From: Chloroflexota bacterium
GTDB taxonomy: Bacteria; Chloroflexota; Anaerolineae; 4572-78; J111
Direction of reading: 5' to 3'
NCBI GenBank assembly: GCA_003695455.1
Contig: RFJF01000591.1
Coordinates: 1-8,648 of the forward strand
Length of the DNA stretch: 8,648 bases
Part shown: piece after piece, positions 1 to 7,256 of the stretch
Numbering within the stretch: the stretch's first letter is position 1
Layout: each line of letters begins with the position of its first letter
Notes under the pieces: generated by a model
What the model saw: only the letters and a program-made list of their open reading frames with translations
Database searches by the model: none
What the model was told of the DNA's origin: nothing
Program-made: the position numbers and the translations under genes

Positions 1-1
1 A

Positions 2-406
2 GTCACGGCCTCGGCGGAAACGCTGGAGAAGTTGGAGGCGCTTGTTTGGGATTACCAGCAGGCGTGTGAAGCCGGCACGGACGAGCAGATTTCGGCGGCG
101 GACATCGCGTTTCACGAAACCATTGCCCGGGCAGCCCACAACCAAACGCTGATTGAGTTGCTGCAAATGCTGTCAGATTGGACCCAGTTGTTCATTCAGT
201 TTATCAAGCACAACAAAACATCGGCGGCACCCTCGCAAGGACACCGCCGGATTCTGGATGCTATCCGCGCCGGCAACAAAGAAGATGCCGCCGCCGCCAT
301 GCGCCAGCATTTGCTGAACGGCAAACAAAGCGTCATTCGCCGCCTGCGCGAACAACTGGAACCAACCGCCAGTGAAGTTCCTCTGGATTTTCCCAATGCG
401 TGGTAG
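2..406 (+). CDS. GntR/FadR-family transcriptional regulator, C-terminal FCD domain (5' end outside window)
   Basis: The open frame enters from the left edge (first full codon at 2), gives 134 residues and ends at TAG 404-406. Only the all-helical effector-binding FCD domain is visible; the N-terminal winged helix-turn-helix must lie upstream. Counting from the window edge, the signature metal/ligand residues of this domain are present: Asp34 and His38 in DIAFH, then His81 in GHRRILDAI and His103 in MRQHL. The family uses this Asp-His-His-His set to hold a divalent metal that helps bind small carboxylate effectors such as sugar acids. The MFS transporter gene follows 39 nt downstream on the same strand, so the two probably form a unit, with the regulator sensing the transported compound or a catabolite of it. 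The family call is firm; the effector and the regulated genes are unknown. The divergent operator region at 4930-5015 is one possible target, but nothing in the sequence ties them together. Confidence 0.88.
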   Translation, partial: VTASAETLEKLEALVWDYQQACEAGTDEQISAADIAFHETIARAAHNQTLIELLQMLSDWTQLFIQFIKHNKTSAAPSQGHRRILDAIRAGNKEDAAAAMRQHLLNGKQSVIRRLREQLEPTASEVPLDFPNAW

Positions 407-445
407 CGCACGTCACAAAATTACCGCACGCCAAACAGGTCAAAT

Positions 446-1681
446 ATGACACAACGTGTTTTCCATTTTCGGGGGGCCACGCTGGCCCTGCAGGATTACA
501 ACTTTCGGTGGTTTATGCTGGCCCGTATTCTGGCAACCGCCACCATCCAAATGCGGAATGTTGGTTCCGGCTGGCTGATTTACCACCTGACAGACTCGGC
601 GCTGGCGCTGGGGTGGGTGGCGGCAGCCAAAGGGCTGACCATCCTCATTACATCGCCGCTGGGGGGCGTTTTCACCGACCGCTTTGAAAAACGAACCATT
701 CTGGTCTGGACCCGCGTGGTGTGGACGTTGAGCGCCTTTGCTGTGGCTCTGCTCATCTATTTTGATGTTATCCGGGTGTGGCACATGGTGCTGGTTTACA
801 TTGTGGATGGCGTGGTTATTGCCTTTATGATGCCCGCCCAGGATACCATTATTTCTGATCTGGTAGACCGGAAAACCCTGCTCAACGCGGTTTCTCTGAA
901 TTTTGTGAGCCAGGGGTTGATGGGCATTTTTGGCGCGCTGGCAGCCGGTTATTTGATTGAAAGCGCCGGCCCGGCCGGCGTTTATCTGGGGATGGGGCTG
1001 CTTTTCTCGATGGTCACATTTGCCCTGCTCAAACTCCCCAAAGGAGGCATTGTCAGCGATACCCAACCCGTGACTCTGGCGCAGGTGTACGGGCGGCTGG
1101 TTGAAGGTTTGCGGCACGTGTGGCACAGTTCCACCCTGCTCACCCTCATTTTGATGGGTGTGACCTTTGGCTTTTTTACGCAATCATACCGGACATTTTT
1201 ACCGGCGTTTGCCCGCGATGATTTGTTTTTGAGCGCCGTGGGATTGGGTATTTTGACCGCCGCCGTTGACGCCGGCGCGCTGACTAACTCGCTGGTGGCA
1301 ACGCTGTTGGGCGATTCAGCGCACAAGGGCAAGCTCTATCTGGGGTCGGGGATTTTGGGTGGCGTGTGCCTGATTTTGCTGGCTAATTTTCAACTGTCGC
1401 CGGCTCCGTTTGTGTTGATGTTTTTGATTGGCGCACTGGGCAATATGATTCAGGTGATGAATATGACCTTGCTGCAATCGCACTGTGACCTGAACATGCG
1501 AGGCCGCGTGTTCAGCATCTCCTACCTGCTGCGCGGACTGGCCCCGGTGTGGCTGGTTGCCGCCGGCACGCTGGCCGAATGGTGGGGCGTGCCGCTGGTT
1601 TTCACGGTGATGGGCGTGGTGCTGGTTGCTATCTATCTGGCCATTGCCGCCTTCAGGCCCGGGATTTGGCGCTTGCGCTAA
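446..1681 (+). CDS. Major facilitator superfamily (MFS) transporter, MFS_3/EntS-like
   Basis: A 411-residue integral membrane protein with about 12 hydrophobic segments, the usual length for the superfamily. The cytoplasmic loop between helices 2 and 3 carries the MFS motif A, seen as GGVFTDRFEKR at residues 73-83. The N-terminal layout (LQDYNFRWFMLARI, then GSGWLIYHLTDSALALGW) resembles the MFS_3 group, which includes the enterobactin exporter EntS and many uncharacterised permeases. An AGGT at 437-440, 5 nt before ATG 446, is a modest ribosome binding site. It lies 39 nt behind the FadR-type regulator and ends 15 nt from the convergent FAD oxidoreductase gene. MFS_3 members are mostly known as exporters, but uptake of a sugar or sugar acid is equally possible from context. 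The substrate cannot be read from the sequence. Confidence 0.9.
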   Translation: MTQRVFHFRGATLALQDYNFRWFMLARILATATIQMRNVGSGWLIYHLTDSALALGWVAAAKGLTILITSPLGGVFTDRFEKRTILVWTRVVWTLSAFAVALLIYFDVIRVWHMVLVYIVDGVVIAFMMPAQDTIISDLVDRKTLLNAVSLNFVSQGLMGIFGALAAGYLIESAGPAGVYLGMGLLFSMVTFALLKLPKGGIVSDTQPVTLAQVYGRLVEGLRHVWHSSTLLTLILMGVTFGFFTQSYRTFLPAFARDDLFLSAVGLGILTAAVDAGALTNSLVATLLGDSAHKGKLYLGSGILGGVCLILLANFQLSPAPFVLMFLIGALGNMIQVMNMTLLQSHCDLNMRGRVFSISYLLRGLAPVWLVAAGTLAEWWGVPLVFTVMGVVLVAIYLAIAAFRPGIWRLR

Positions 1682-1696
1682 ATTTTCGCCGGGGGA

Positions 1697-3055
1697 TTAA
1701 TCTTCCAGTTCGTCCAGCCCCAAATCCATGCCCTGTTTGGTGAGAATAGTTTGCAACTCCGGCACGTCAACCTCTCTGGCGCGGATGCCGCGTTCTGCCA
1801 CCAGCACCGCCGCCGCGCCCGCTGCGTGGCCCATCCCCATGAGCAAGGCTTGCCCCCGGCTGCCGGCCTGCGCCCGCTCTGACGATGAGAATGACCGGCC
1901 CGCAACCAGCAGGTTGTCCAGCCCTTTGGGAACCATGCAGCCGTAGGGAATGCCGTACCAGTCGCCTTCGTCATCAAGCCAGATGAATTCGCTGCCCTCG
2001 CCGCGGTCCACGTTGTCAATGGGGCCCATACAGCGCAGAATGGTGTCTTTGGGTTTTGTGCATTTGAGACAGGCTTCGGTTTCCAGCCGCGCCTCGCCGA
2101 TGATGCGGCGCGTGTCGCGGATGCCCATTTGCTCGCTGGTGTGGCCCACGTAGCTGTTTTCGCACCCCGGCACGTACTTACGGAAAAAGGCAATGTGCTG
2201 CCGAATCCGTTTGCGCGCCTCAAATTCGGCGTTGGTCAGTGATACGGCATCGGTGCCGTCCACGTCTCTGATGCGGATGATGTTGGAAAAGAAGTGGTCG
2301 GGGCGCATACCCGGCGCGCAGGCCTGAAAGCGGTCTGTGGGCGAGATTTCCAGCCCGTCGGCGGCGGCTCTGGCCCGCGCCCGCTCAAAAGCGGGGTCCT
2401 CTTCCCGGTAGGCCATCACGGTTTTCACATCAACGCCAAACATAATGTAGGGCAGGGTCACGGCCATCATCGCGCCGTCTTCGGGGCGGCCTTTGATGTA
2501 TTCTGCGCCGGCCGACGCGGCCACATCGGCATCGCCGGTGCAGTCAACAAATGCTTTGGCCAGCACCGCCTGCCGCCCGGATTTATTTTGAATGATAAGC
2601 CCGCGCACGGTGGGGCCGTCCATAACCACATCGGCCACGGTGGTATGCAGCAGCACATCAACATCTTCTTCGGCAATAATTTCTCCGGCCAGACTCTTGA
2701 AATACTCCGAATCGTGGTAGTACCAGCGCCCAAAATGGGGAATTTCGCGCACATCCGCCGACTCCGGCCCGGCGTTTCTGACGCGGGTCAGAATTTCTTC
2801 GGCAATACCGCCAATGGAACGGCCCGCCGGGTAAGCGCCGCCCAACGGCATCCCGGAACCAAACGCAGCCATTCCGCCCAAAAAAGCGTGCCGTTCGATG
2901 AGCAGGGTTTTTGCGCCGGAGCGCCGGGCAGCAATGGCGGCGCCCAGCCCGGACGGCCCGCCGCCGGCAACAATCACATCGCCCTGCCAGAATACCGGAA
3001 CTTCGGCGCGTTCCGCAACCAGCGTTTTGCCCTCAAATGTATATTTTTGTGCCAT
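1697..3055 (-). CDS. FAD-dependent oxidoreductase (FAD_oxidored, PF12831-type)
   Basis: A 452-residue soluble flavoprotein. The N-terminal Rossmann fold shows the dinucleotide motif GGGPSG at residues 31-36 and the ribose-binding acidic residue Glu54 at the end of the second strand (LLIER). It is followed by the family's LGGMA stretch (59-63). A second FAD-contacting segment, DCTGDADVAA, is at 171-180; GIRDTRRIIGE is at 311-321; and the C-terminal block NLLVAGRSFS (381-390) with GHAAGAAA (409-416) closes the FAD site. This combination is typical of PF12831 proteins, which are common in environmental glycan-use loci but mostly lack assigned reactions. There is no signal peptide, so it should be cytoplasmic. 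The start is supported by GGAGGA at 3066-3061, 5 nt upstream of ATG 3055-3053. It is the last gene of the three-gene minus-strand operon, 21 nt after the aldo/keto reductase. A role in oxidising a sugar or sugar-derived hydroxyl group is inference. Confidence 0.9.
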   Translation of the reverse strand: MAQKYTFEGKTLVAERAEVPVFWQGDVIVAGGGPSGLGAAIAARRSGAKTLLIERHAFLGGMAAFGSGMPLGGAYPAGRSIGGIAEEILTRVRNAGPESADVREIPHFGRWYYHDSEYFKSLAGEIIAEEDVDVLLHTTVADVVMDGPTVRGLIIQNKSGRQAVLAKAFVDCTGDADVAASAGAEYIKGRPEDGAMMAVTLPYIMFGVDVKTVMAYREEDPAFERARARAAADGLEISPTDRFQACAPGMRPDHFFSNIIRIRDVDGTDAVSLTNAEFEARKRIRQHIAFFRKYVPGCENSYVGHTSEQMGIRDTRRIIGEARLETEACLKCTKPKDTILRCMGPIDNVDRGEGSEFIWLDDEGDWYGIPYGCMVPKGLDNLLVAGRSFSSSERAQAGSRGQALLMGMGHAAGAAAVLVAERGIRAREVDVPELQTILTKQGMDLGLDELED

Positions 3056-3060
3056 AATTT

Positions 3061-3066
3061 TCCTCC
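3061..3066 (-). promoter_or_regulatory. Ribosome binding site of the FAD oxidoreductase
   Basis: GGAGGA read on the minus strand, 5 nt before the ATG at 3055-3053. It lies in the 21-nt gap behind the stop of the aldo/keto reductase and fixes the start of the flavoprotein gene. Confidence 0.8.
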
Positions 3067-3076
3067 GGATTTCAGA

Positions 3077-4021
3077 TTACGGTAATTCGCCCGACAGGTG
3101 ATTGAGCCCGCCAAACACCGATTCCAGCCGCGCCAAAACGTCGGGCGGCAGCGGCGGCTGGTGAATGGCCCGGATATTTTCGGCCAGATGCGCCGTTGAA
3201 CCGGTTCCCGATAACACGGAATGAATCCCCGGTTCGTAACGGCAAAAGCGGTAGGCTGCTTCCGCCAGCGGAATATCATCGCCCAACAACACCGATTTTA
3301 GCGGCTGGTTGACGTCAATTTCTGCGGAATCAAGATAGCCTTCATCCACCAACGCGTGCAGCACTCGCCGCAGATTTTCCGGGTTGATGAGCGCCTGCCG
3401 CACGGCAAACATGCCCAGCACCCCAATCTGTTTCTGCCGGGCGGTTTTCAAAATCAAATTCCGGGCCGATGGATTGAGCAGGTTAAAGCCCACCATCAGC
3501 ACGTCCCAGTAATCATCCTGCACGGCGCGGGCCAGCATGTGGTGGGCGGGGTCGCGGGTGAATCTCTCGGTGATGCCGATGAATTTCAGCTTGCCTTTTT
3601 CACGCAGGCGATGCAACACCGGCACCACTTTGGCCACAATTTGGGGATAATCTTCAACCGTGGCGGCGTGAACGTGGTAAATGTCAATCACATCGGTGTG
3701 CAGGTGGTGCAGGCTTTGGTCCACGCTGCGCTCGATTTCGGTGGGGGTTTTGCAGCGCCCCTCAACGGCATAGGCCAGTTTGGTCGAGAGAATGAGTTTA
3801 TCGCGGCCAACTTCCCGCACTACCCGGCCAATCAGGTGTTCGGTGCCGTAGGCTTCTGACGAATCAATTAAATTGACCCCGGCATCCACGGCAGCCCGAA
3901 CCACCCGCACGGCGTTGTCATCGCTCTGCTGGCGGCGGGTCCCCAGCCGGCTGTGACCGCCGCTGCCCAGCCCCAGCACGCTGACCTGCAGGCCGGTTTT
4001 GCCCAACGTTACGTAATCCAT
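3077..4021 (-). CDS. Aldo/keto reductase
   Basis: A 314-residue NAD(P)H-dependent aldo/keto reductase with a full (beta/alpha)8 barrel. It starts with the family's YVTLGKTGLQVS...LGLGSGG opening. The catalytic tetrad is intact: Asp53 and Tyr58 in LIDSSEAYG, Lys81 in ILSTKLAY, His118 in DIYHVH. The cofactor-phosphate binding region is near the C-terminus (SGTGSTAHLAEN, 271-282). I chose ATG 4021-4019. The frame stays open to 4153, but those extra 44 residues are only a frame-shifted reading of the end of the upstream TIM-barrel gene and do not resemble the family, whereas MDYVTLGKTG matches its usual start. The TAA of the upstream gene is 10 nt away, suggesting translational coupling. Likely role: NAD(P)-linked oxidation or reduction of an aldehyde or keto group of a sugar or sugar derivative. 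The exact substrate is unknown. Confidence 0.92.
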   Translation of the reverse strand: MDYVTLGKTGLQVSVLGLGSGGHSRLGTRRQQSDDNAVRVVRAAVDAGVNLIDSSEAYGTEHLIGRVVREVGRDKLILSTKLAYAVEGRCKTPTEIERSVDQSLHHLHTDVIDIYHVHAATVEDYPQIVAKVVPVLHRLREKGKLKFIGITERFTRDPAHHMLARAVQDDYWDVLMVGFNLLNPSARNLILKTARQKQIGVLGMFAVRQALINPENLRRVLHALVDEGYLDSAEIDVNQPLKSVLLGDDIPLAEAAYRFCRYEPGIHSVLSGTGSTAHLAENIRAIHQPPLPPDVLARLESVFGGLNHLSGELP

Positions 4022-4031
4022 AGCACACACA

Positions 4032-4805
4032 TCATTCCATTTGGGCCAGCAATTGGTGGAGATAATCCACCGCCTCTTTTGAAACGGCCTCGTAATTGTA
4101 TTTGTACAGGTCCAGCGCCAGCGCGCCGTCAAAACCGGTGCTGCGCAGGGCACGCAGGTAGAGGCTCAGGTCCATATCGCCTTCTTGCGGGATGAGGTGA
4201 TCGTGCTGACCCGCCGGCATACCGGAAATGTGGCAGTGAACAATTTTGCCGCCAATTTGGGCCAGCGACTGCAACGGGTCGGGGTCGCAGATAAATACGT
4301 GGCCCAGGTCAACATTGGCTGCCAGGTGGGGCGAGGGGATTTCATCAAACTGGCGCAGCAACTCTGCGGTGGTGCCTACCACAAAACCCGGTTCAAACTC
4401 TTCGGCCAGAATCACGCCGTGATCGGCAGCGATTTCAACCATTGTTCGGGTGCGTTCAATCATGCGGTTCCACTCTGCTGTGTCGCCGGTTTTCTTTTTT
4501 GTGCCGCTGAAAATAAAAATATTTGTGCCAAATCGGGGAGTCATTTTGATGGCTTTTTGGGTAAGCTCAAAAATATGGTCATCGTAAATGTAATCCTGAT
4601 GAAAACTGAACGAGTGAGGCGCAAGGTTCAGCTGGGCAATCCGCTCCCGGATAGCATCTGCCGGCATTTTATCCAGCTCGATGAGCGACCAATCCTTGCG
4701 CTCCACGCAAATTTCCACCCCGTCAAAACCAAGTTGTTTGATGACCGGGAGTGAATCGAGGATAGAATATTGGGATAACATCTGCGTTCTGCCGAGTATT
4801 TTCAC
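4032..4805 (-). CDS. Sugar phosphate isomerase/epimerase-like TIM-barrel protein (PF01261), GTG start
   Basis: A 257-residue xylose-isomerase-like TIM barrel (AP_endonuc_2 fold). The divalent-metal site typical of this family can be traced: a Glu in LAEEFEPG (residues 133-140, Glu136 or Glu138), Asp166 and His168 in NVDLGH, His190/His192 in VHCHISG, and Glu208-Asp210 in the QEGDMD loop. At the last metal-ligand position, where the family normally has Glu, this protein has Asp232 (LALDLY). Family members include D-tagatose/D-psicose 3-epimerases, hydroxypyruvate and inosose isomerases, and 3-oxo-isoapionate decarboxylase, so the chemistry could be isomerisation, epimerisation or decarboxylation of a keto sugar. 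The start codon is GTG 4805-4803, supported by AGGAG at 4816-4812. It is the first gene of the minus-strand operon, ahead of the aldo/keto reductase and the flavoprotein, and is transcribed away from the GH42 gene. Confidence 0.9.
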   Translation of the reverse strand: MKILGRTQMLSQYSILDSLPVIKQLGFDGVEICVERKDWSLIELDKMPADAIRERIAQLNLAPHSFSFHQDYIYDDHIFELTQKAIKMTPRFGTNIFIFSGTKKKTGDTAEWNRMIERTRTMVEIAADHGVILAEEFEPGFVVGTTAELLRQFDEIPSPHLAANVDLGHVFICDPDPLQSLAQIGGKIVHCHISGMPAGQHDHLIPQEGDMDLSLYLRALRSTGFDGALALDLYKYNYEAVSKEAVDYLHQLLAQME

Positions 4806-4811
4806 CGGGTT

Positions 4812-4816
4812 CTCCT
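4812..4816 (-). promoter_or_regulatory. Ribosome binding site deciding the GTG start of the TIM-barrel gene
   Basis: AGGAG on the minus strand, 6 nt upstream of the GTG at 4805-4803. The next in-frame ATG is at codon 9 of the reading frame (MLSQY) and would cut off the first beta strand, so the GTG start is preferred. Confidence 0.75.
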
Positions 4817-4929
4817 GGAGTTCATCGCGTTGCAGAAATTTCAGACGCGGCGCGGGGGTAATTTTAGCTTGATTTAAGGGAAGTTAGCTATTCTCTATTG
4901 AATCACATATCCGCAGGTTAGGCCAGCCC

Positions 4930-5015
4930 TTTTTCGTCGAATAGTTGCCAATTTTTTGCCAGATGGAAAAAGGCGGATTGGGGTGGCAAAATGTTGGCAA
5001 GTTTTCGACCAAAAA
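4930..5015. repeat. 32-bp-arm inverted repeat with phased TTGCCA half-sites (candidate operator)
   Basis: Arm 4930-4961 pairs with arm 4984-5015 in reverse complement, 27 of 32 positions matching, around a 22-nt centre (4962-4983). Each arm holds two copies of TTGCCA, starting 11 bp apart: 4945-4950 and 4956-4961 in the left arm, and their complements TGGCAA at 4984-4989 and 4995-5000 in the right arm. GTCGA (4936-4940) and its complement TCGAC (5005-5009) flank the outer half-sites, followed by T or A runs at the ends. The five mismatches fall between these conserved words, as expected for protein-bound half-sites. It sits about midway between the two divergent start codons. An operator bound by a dimer of dimers is the favoured reading; a small mobile-element remnant is less likely. 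Confidence 0.75.
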
Positions 5016-5146
5016 AGACTGGTTTTGGGTGAATGGATGTGTTTGAATAAGCGTGTGCCTGGCTTTTTTTGCTAATATTTTTGCCGGTGGGTTGCAATTT
5101 CATTCACCTCAAAAGTACCCATTGGTTGGTGCAATCCCCGGTTTTC

Positions 5147-5153
5147 AGGAGGA
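5147..5153 (+). promoter_or_regulatory. Ribosome binding site of the GH42 gene
   Basis: AGGAGGA, a near-perfect Shine-Dalgarno sequence, ends 6 nt before ATG 5160. It confirms this start for the glycosidase. Confidence 0.85.
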
Positions 5154-5159
5154 CTTTGT

Positions 5160-7256
5160 ATGTCTGGTTTGAATAACACCCTGCCGGCCTTTCCGTACGG
5201 TGCCGTTTACTTCCGCAAATCCAATCCGCCCCCGGAGGATTGGGCGCAAGATTACCGGACCGCCGCCGAAGATGGGATGAACATTTTTCGGCACTGGTTT
5301 ATCTGGTCAGCCATCGAGGTGGCTCCCGGTGAATATGACTGGGCGGATTACGACCGCCAGTTTGATTTGGCTGCCGAACACGGCTTGAAAACCATTGTTG
5401 CCGAAATGGTGGCGCTGGCCCCGGAGTGGGTCTACCGGAAATTTCCGCACGCCCGGCTGGAAACAAAGGACGGCCAGAAAATTGAGTCTCACATGCACGA
5501 TAGTTGCGTGGTGGGCGGCAAACACGGGATGTGCCTGGACAACGCGGATGTCAAGGCTGCCGCCGGCCGTTTTTTGCGCGAGCTGGTGCTGCGTTACAAA
5601 GATCATCCCGGAATGGGCGGCTACGATGTCTGGAATGAATGTGGTTTTCTTGAGGATACCTGCTACTGCGCGGCCACAGCCGAGAAATTCAGAGACTGGC
5701 TCAAAAAGAAATATGGCGATCTGCGCACGCTTGGAAAAGCGTGGTATCGCTACAGCTTTGCCGGTTGGGAGGATGTAACCCCGCCGCGCATTTTGGGGCC
5801 GTATCCTGACACGCTGGACTGGCTGGAGTTTCGCGTGGTGAATGCGTATGAGCAAATGCGTTGGCGCGTTGAATTGATTCGCAGTCTGGATCAAAAGAAT
5901 CCCATTGCCGCTCACGGCATTGCAACCAGTTTTAGCAAAATGGCAACTACCGGCACCGATGACTGGCGTGCCGCTGCCGAGGTGGACAGTTACGGTTACA
6001 CCTGGGGGTCATCTCGCCACGGAGACGAGCCGTGGAAACAGTTTCACGCAGTTGATTTGGTACGGGCCAGTTCGCGGGGCAAGCCCTTTTGGCACGCCGA
6101 AGCCTACGCCGGCCCGCTTTGGTTGCAGCCCAACGTGCTCAACCGCCCCCGTGACGACGGACGTATTGCCCGCCCCAATGATATCCGCTATTGGAATCTG
6201 GTCAGTTTTATGAACGGGGCCAGCGGATTGTTGTATTTGCGCTGGCGGCCACTGCTGGATGGGCCGTTGTTTGGCGCGTTTGGCCCGTATGGCATGGATG
6301 GCTCCCGAACGGACCGGTCGGAGATGGTTCGCCAAATTGGCCAATGGGCCACCGCCCCCGCGCAGCAACGGTTGTGGCAATCCCGGCCTGTCAAGGGCAA
6401 CGTTGGCATTGTTTACGTGCCGGAAACACAATTCCACACGGTGGCGCTGCACGGCAGCGCCGAATATTACACCCAATCCATGCAAGGCGTTTACCAGGGT
6501 TTTTTTGATAACAATATTCAAGCCGATTGGGTTCACATCGAGGATATTGCCGGTTATGATTTTCTCTACCTGCCTTTTCCGGTCATGTTGAGTCAGGCCA
6601 CGGCCAACAAACTCCGAAACTGGGTTGAAGCGGGCGGCTCGCTGGTGATTGAAGGCTGCCCCGGCTATTTTGGTGATCGGGGGCGGGTTGGCGCTGTTCA
6701 GCCAAATCTGGGGTTGGATGAAGTGTTGGGCGTGCGGGAAAGTTACGTTGAATTTACGCCCGATTTGCTGGGCGACCTCAAATTTAATGTGTGCGGGCAG
6801 CCGGTTTGGGGCGGAGTTTATTTGCAGGCGTACCGGCCAACAACCGGCACGCCGGTGGGCTGGTATAATGACGGTCAGGTTGCCGCGGTGGACCACACCG
6901 TTGGGCGGGGCAAAACACGTGTTATCGGCACGATGGCCGGCGTTGGATACGCGGCGCATCCTCAAAACCGATCTGCGACATTCTTTGCCGGTCTGCTGGA
7001 TTTTGCCGGCAAGCAGCAACATGTTACCAGCAGCGAGCCTCGGATCAAGGCGCGGCTGCATGCCGGCGCGGGCGGCGTTTATTTGTGGGTAGCCAATCCT
7101 GTCCGGCAGCCGCTGCCCGTTCACCTGAAATTGAGCGAGCGCTGGGGACCGTTTTCTACAGGGCAATCTCTGCGGGGAGCGCAGGCGGCAGTTAAGGGAC
7201 GTTCCATCGCTTTGGTTGCTCCGGCGCGTGACGTAACCGTCATCAGGCTGGAATAA
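5160..7256 (+). CDS. Beta-galactosidase-like glycoside hydrolase, family GH42
   Basis: A 698-residue enzyme, a normal length for GH42. The N-terminal (beta/alpha)8 catalytic domain covers roughly residues 10-400. It includes the barrel-start motif FRHWFIWSAIE (43-53), the acid/base Glu160 in VWNECG and the nucleophile Glu314 in FWHAEAYAGP. Cys116, Cys125, Cys161, Cys168 and Cys170 lie where many GH42 enzymes have a structural zinc cluster. Residues from about 413 to 530 (VGIVYVPETQ onward, with YDFLYLPFPV and GGSLVIEG) match the Rossmann-like trimerisation domain, followed by a small C-terminal beta domain. There is no signal peptide, so it is probably cytoplasmic and acts on imported galactosides or related arabinosides. 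It is the first gene of the plus-strand operon, with GH43 91 nt downstream. The family is secure; substrate specificity is not, since GH42 also contains alpha-L-arabinopyranosidase activity. Confidence 0.92.
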   Translation: MSGLNNTLPAFPYGAVYFRKSNPPPEDWAQDYRTAAEDGMNIFRHWFIWSAIEVAPGEYDWADYDRQFDLAAEHGLKTIVAEMVALAPEWVYRKFPHARLETKDGQKIESHMHDSCVVGGKHGMCLDNADVKAAAGRFLRELVLRYKDHPGMGGYDVWNECGFLEDTCYCAATAEKFRDWLKKKYGDLRTLGKAWYRYSFAGWEDVTPPRILGPYPDTLDWLEFRVVNAYEQMRWRVELIRSLDQKNPIAAHGIATSFSKMATTGTDDWRAAAEVDSYGYTWGSSRHGDEPWKQFHAVDLVRASSRGKPFWHAEAYAGPLWLQPNVLNRPRDDGRIARPNDIRYWNLVSFMNGASGLLYLRWRPLLDGPLFGAFGPYGMDGSRTDRSEMVRQIGQWATAPAQQRLWQSRPVKGNVGIVYVPETQFHTVALHGSAEYYTQSMQGVYQGFFDNNIQADWVHIEDIAGYDFLYLPFPVMLSQATANKLRNWVEAGGSLVIEGCPGYFGDRGRVGAVQPNLGLDEVLGVRESYVEFTPDLLGDLKFNVCGQPVWGGVYLQAYRPTTGTPVGWYNDGQVAAVDHTVGRGKTRVIGTMAGVGYAAHPQNRSATFFAGLLDFAGKQQHVTSSEPRIKARLHAGAGGVYLWVANPVRQPLPVHLKLSERWGPFSTGQSLRGAQAAVKGRSIALVAPARDVTVIRLE

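Larger units (their letters stand above)
4806..5159. promoter_or_regulatory. Divergent control region between the two catabolic operons
   Basis: This 354-nt gap holds no credible gene and is visibly richer in A+T than the flanking coding DNA. It must contain the promoters of both the minus-strand operon (first gene starts at 4805) and the plus-strand glycosidase operon (first gene starts at 5160). I could not pick a convincing -35/-10 pair for either direction. TAAAAT at 4865-4860 read on the minus strand and TAATAT at 5073-5078 on the plus strand are possible -10 elements without good -35 partners. The centre is occupied by a large inverted repeat (4930-5015), and several weaker TTGC words follow it at 5069-5097. 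Confidence 0.7.

Noticed and set aside
440..1183. Long minus-strand open frame opposite the MFS gene (247 codons)
   Set aside because: It is rich in His, Gln, Asn and Pro, the pattern expected from the antisense of a hydrophobic membrane protein. The plus-strand reading has clear MFS motifs.
2294..3085. 263-codon plus-strand open frame opposite the FAD oxidoreductase
   Set aside because: It is Gly- and His-rich antisense of a Rossmann-fold gene, with no domain resemblance.
4022..4153. 44-codon N-terminal extension of the aldo/keto reductase
   Set aside because: It is an out-of-frame reading of the end of the TIM-barrel gene, and the family's normal start motif begins at ATG 4021.
4918..5103. 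61-codon minus-strand open frame in the divergent control region
   Set aside because: It is composed of the AT-rich inverted-repeat sequence, has no family resemblance and no evident ribosome binding site, and lies across the likely operator. I treat it as chance.
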